A stretch of DNA of 64,000 nt from assembly GCF_042453785.1 (NCBI RefSeq), contig NC_091675.1, positions 5,902,501 through 5,966,500 on the forward strand. The letters are read 5' to 3'. The translations under genes were made by a program, and so were the position numbers. This DNA comes from Malus domestica. Its lineage: Eukaryota > Streptophyta > Magnoliopsida > Rosales > Rosaceae. Below are positions 62,001 through 64,000 of the stretch, in pieces; the stretch's first letter is position 1; each line of letters begins with the position of its first letter. The notes beneath the pieces were generated by a model. The model was not told the DNA's origin and searched no databases. It worked only from the letters and a program-made list of their open reading frames with translations.

Positions 62001-64000
62001 TGGATTAGGATACCTAAACATGTCAAATTCACAGATTATTAGATATTTAACATGATAAACTATCATTATCAGGTATGCCTTTATATTAAAATGCCTAAAC
62101 AAAACAAAAAAACCAATGGAATGAAAGGTTGAAGTACTCATGACAAACAAAGGTCTGAATAAAACATGATTGGCATATGCATACGAAGGAAAGGTTGAAA
62201 AACATCGGCAAAACTTGAATGGAATCTTCAAATGAAACATCATGGGCATATTCATGTATTTAGGTAATTAACATTATCTTAACCAAGGTTCCAACACGAA
62301 TTTTCTCTCAACCAGGGAATAAAGTAGACAGCACCAGCTGAGCAGCTAACCAATGTTCAACTGGTCAGTGAAATAGTGTAAGCAGAGAAAATGGTGGCAA
62401 TGAAAAGCCAATATTGGACCAGGGCAGGGCAACGTATGATGCAGACAGCATTGAGGGCAATAGGGTTGTTAGTGGTGGTTTCATCATAGTGCTGCTCATC
62501 AACGTTTCTGATGAAATTCACATTTCCCACCTCAAACATTGGTTTACGTAGTCCACAAAACTCTAGTTACACTTACAACAGGGATATTCAATCTCAGATC
62601 AAACCGGTTCCAGGAGTAGTCATTGAAGAGAACTACCTTCAGTAAAGGTCTATAACTAAAAGAAATAGCCACCAAATCTGAAATCTTAACTTTAAATTCA
62701 AAATTTTTCTAGCATTTTTAAGTGTAAACAGATATTTGGTCTATAAGGGTTTGGATATTTGAGACTCAAAAATTAATTCATTTCATTTCATACCATGTCA
62801 AGAATACACTACTGATGAACTACTTTAGAGTAATCATTTAAGCCACAGAAAGAAGCTCACAAATCATCACTTATAATTTACGATGAAACAAAAATCTATA
62901 TAATAAGTTAATAACTGATCAGCCATGCCAATGATGCCATATGTTAAATACAAATAAGAATGTCAACTTACGCAAGATCCCCTCCAATAAGAAGCAAGTC
63001 TCCACGTGGTAACTTCAGCATGGAATCATCTCTGTTAATATTAATGGAAGGTTGAGCAAGGAGCCGAGCCACAGAATAAGATGAGTTTCCACCATCGCCA
63101 GTATCAGCCATGAAGTCAAACCATAAATCATCCCTCTCGGCAAAGTTATCAAATAAAAGATCCTTTTGTTTGGCTCCATCATGGACCTTGTCCATAGCTG
63201 CCTGATCAGTGGAGAGGGAAACATAAATATGTCACTATATCATGGCCCTTATTTAAATTACAGAAGAAATTTCAAAACAAAGTAAATATTGACAAATAAA
63301 AAGACAGCTCATTTTAACCAAAGAAAACAGGAGATCAATTTTTGAAATTAGAATATATGTTTCATGATCAACCGATAATCAAAAATACATTTTTCTTCTT
63401 TCTATTTATTAATTAATTAGACTTATAAAAGACAACCATACAATAGCGTACCATAGAGATACTACTGACAAGAAGGAATATATAGAGACACTAATGTGAA
63501 CAAGAAACTTCTAACCAATTAGACACTATTTGTAATATATATATATATATAATATATATATAAGGGAAGTCACAGAAGCATAAAAATTAAAATAGTAAAT
63601 GGAAAAAATGGTTTCTCTGGAAAAGTAAAACAATGAAAAAAAATTTCTTGAATGCTACCATGTATATTGGAAAAATGAAATGATTCAAGTGCATGATAGG
63701 CATTCAAAATTTTGAGAGGATAATCTCAAAGCTAAGCTAGAATACAGAACATGAAGCTATGAGATTACCTGCATCATACGCATGTCAAAGCGGCCAACAA
63801 AGACGGTTACTGATACCAAGAGGTCAAAGACAGTCTTGAATAAATCAGCTGATGTTCTGCAATATAAACATCAGCAAAGTCAGCACAGCTCCCCCTGCGC
63901 ACGAGAATAGAAGGGAAGGGAAAGAGGAGAGAGGAGAGACAGATAAACAGAGAAAGCATATACCCTGAATACCAAGGAACCATATCCAAAAAATCTGGCT
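59025..64000 (-). CDS. Membrane-anchored calcineurin-like metallophosphoesterase, partial (3' 705 codons)
   Basis: Eleven exons on the minus strand, the first cut by the window edge: 64000-63964, 63856-63769, 63201-62972, 62013-61829, 61736-61537, 61010-60678, 60557-60456, 60272-59975, 59830-59682, 59609-59325, 59237-59025. Every border is GT/AG and the phases join. Metallophosphoesterase motifs in order: MADTGDGG, LLLIGGDLAY, IPGNHDWFDG (GNHD is completed across the 61829/61736 splice), IIMTHEPNW and AGDLHHYMRH. After the catalytic domain come about five membrane segments (for example GGIIYFILVFSMF, GALLLLIVAVTFV, YASVFLYFWVFSTPVV) and a soluble tail rich in Lys/Asp ending DASVILL. The plant family has about 1000 residues, so roughly the first 300 are outside the window. 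The substrate is unknown. Confidence 0.9.

Overview
The window reads as plant nuclear DNA: AT-rich, intron-containing genes with GT/AG splice sites, a chloroplast-type gene, and many plant transposon families. The repeat families and coding flavour suggest a woody rosid, most likely an apple/pear relative (Rosaceae). That assignment is inference from memory and has not been searched.

Layout. (1) 1-4872: a decayed Ty1/copia retrotransposon, cut on its left by the window edge. (2) 7.2-9.7 kb and 44.1-46.4 kb, minus strand: two patatin-like phospholipase A genes, each of seven exons. They are direct paralogues; their 3' UTRs and about 1-1.8 kb of upstream DNA also match, so a segment was duplicated. 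(3) Between them, 11.76-39.77 kb is a stack of nested elements. The outer CACTA transposon (TSD GAT) holds an inner CACTA transposon (TSD ACA). The inner one carries a 345-bp satellite array that is split in register by a 20.1-kb Helitron-like insertion. That insertion carries a broken glutamate dehydrogenase fragment and is itself split by a 7.4-kb pair of inversely oriented LTR elements (5-bp flanking repeat ACCTT). A SINE-like copy sits inside one LTR. (4) 36.6-41.9 kb holds fragments of other host genes (VPS13-like, DExH RNA helicase-like, QSOX-like), all on the minus strand.

(5) From about 49.9 kb the window is gene-dense: a ten-exon gene for a large helical-repeat protein with a C-terminal SERAC1-like alpha/beta hydrolase (+, 1222 aa), a four-exon gene for a chloroplast HO2-type inactive heme oxygenase (+, 334 aa), a stray sulfotransferase-like exon followed by a 124-bp tandem duplication, and the 3' eleven exons of a membrane-anchored calcineurin-like phosphoesterase (-, running off the right edge).

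The intact genes have unrelated jobs: lipid acyl hydrolysis (patatins), a mitochondrial-type lipid-related hydrolase, plastid tetrapyrrole regulation (HO2) and a membrane metallophosphoesterase. The unifying story is structural: tandem duplication of a patatin gene followed by serial transposon invasion with capture of gene fragments. Exon models were built by hand from reading frame, splice dinucleotides and phase; no transcript evidence was available.
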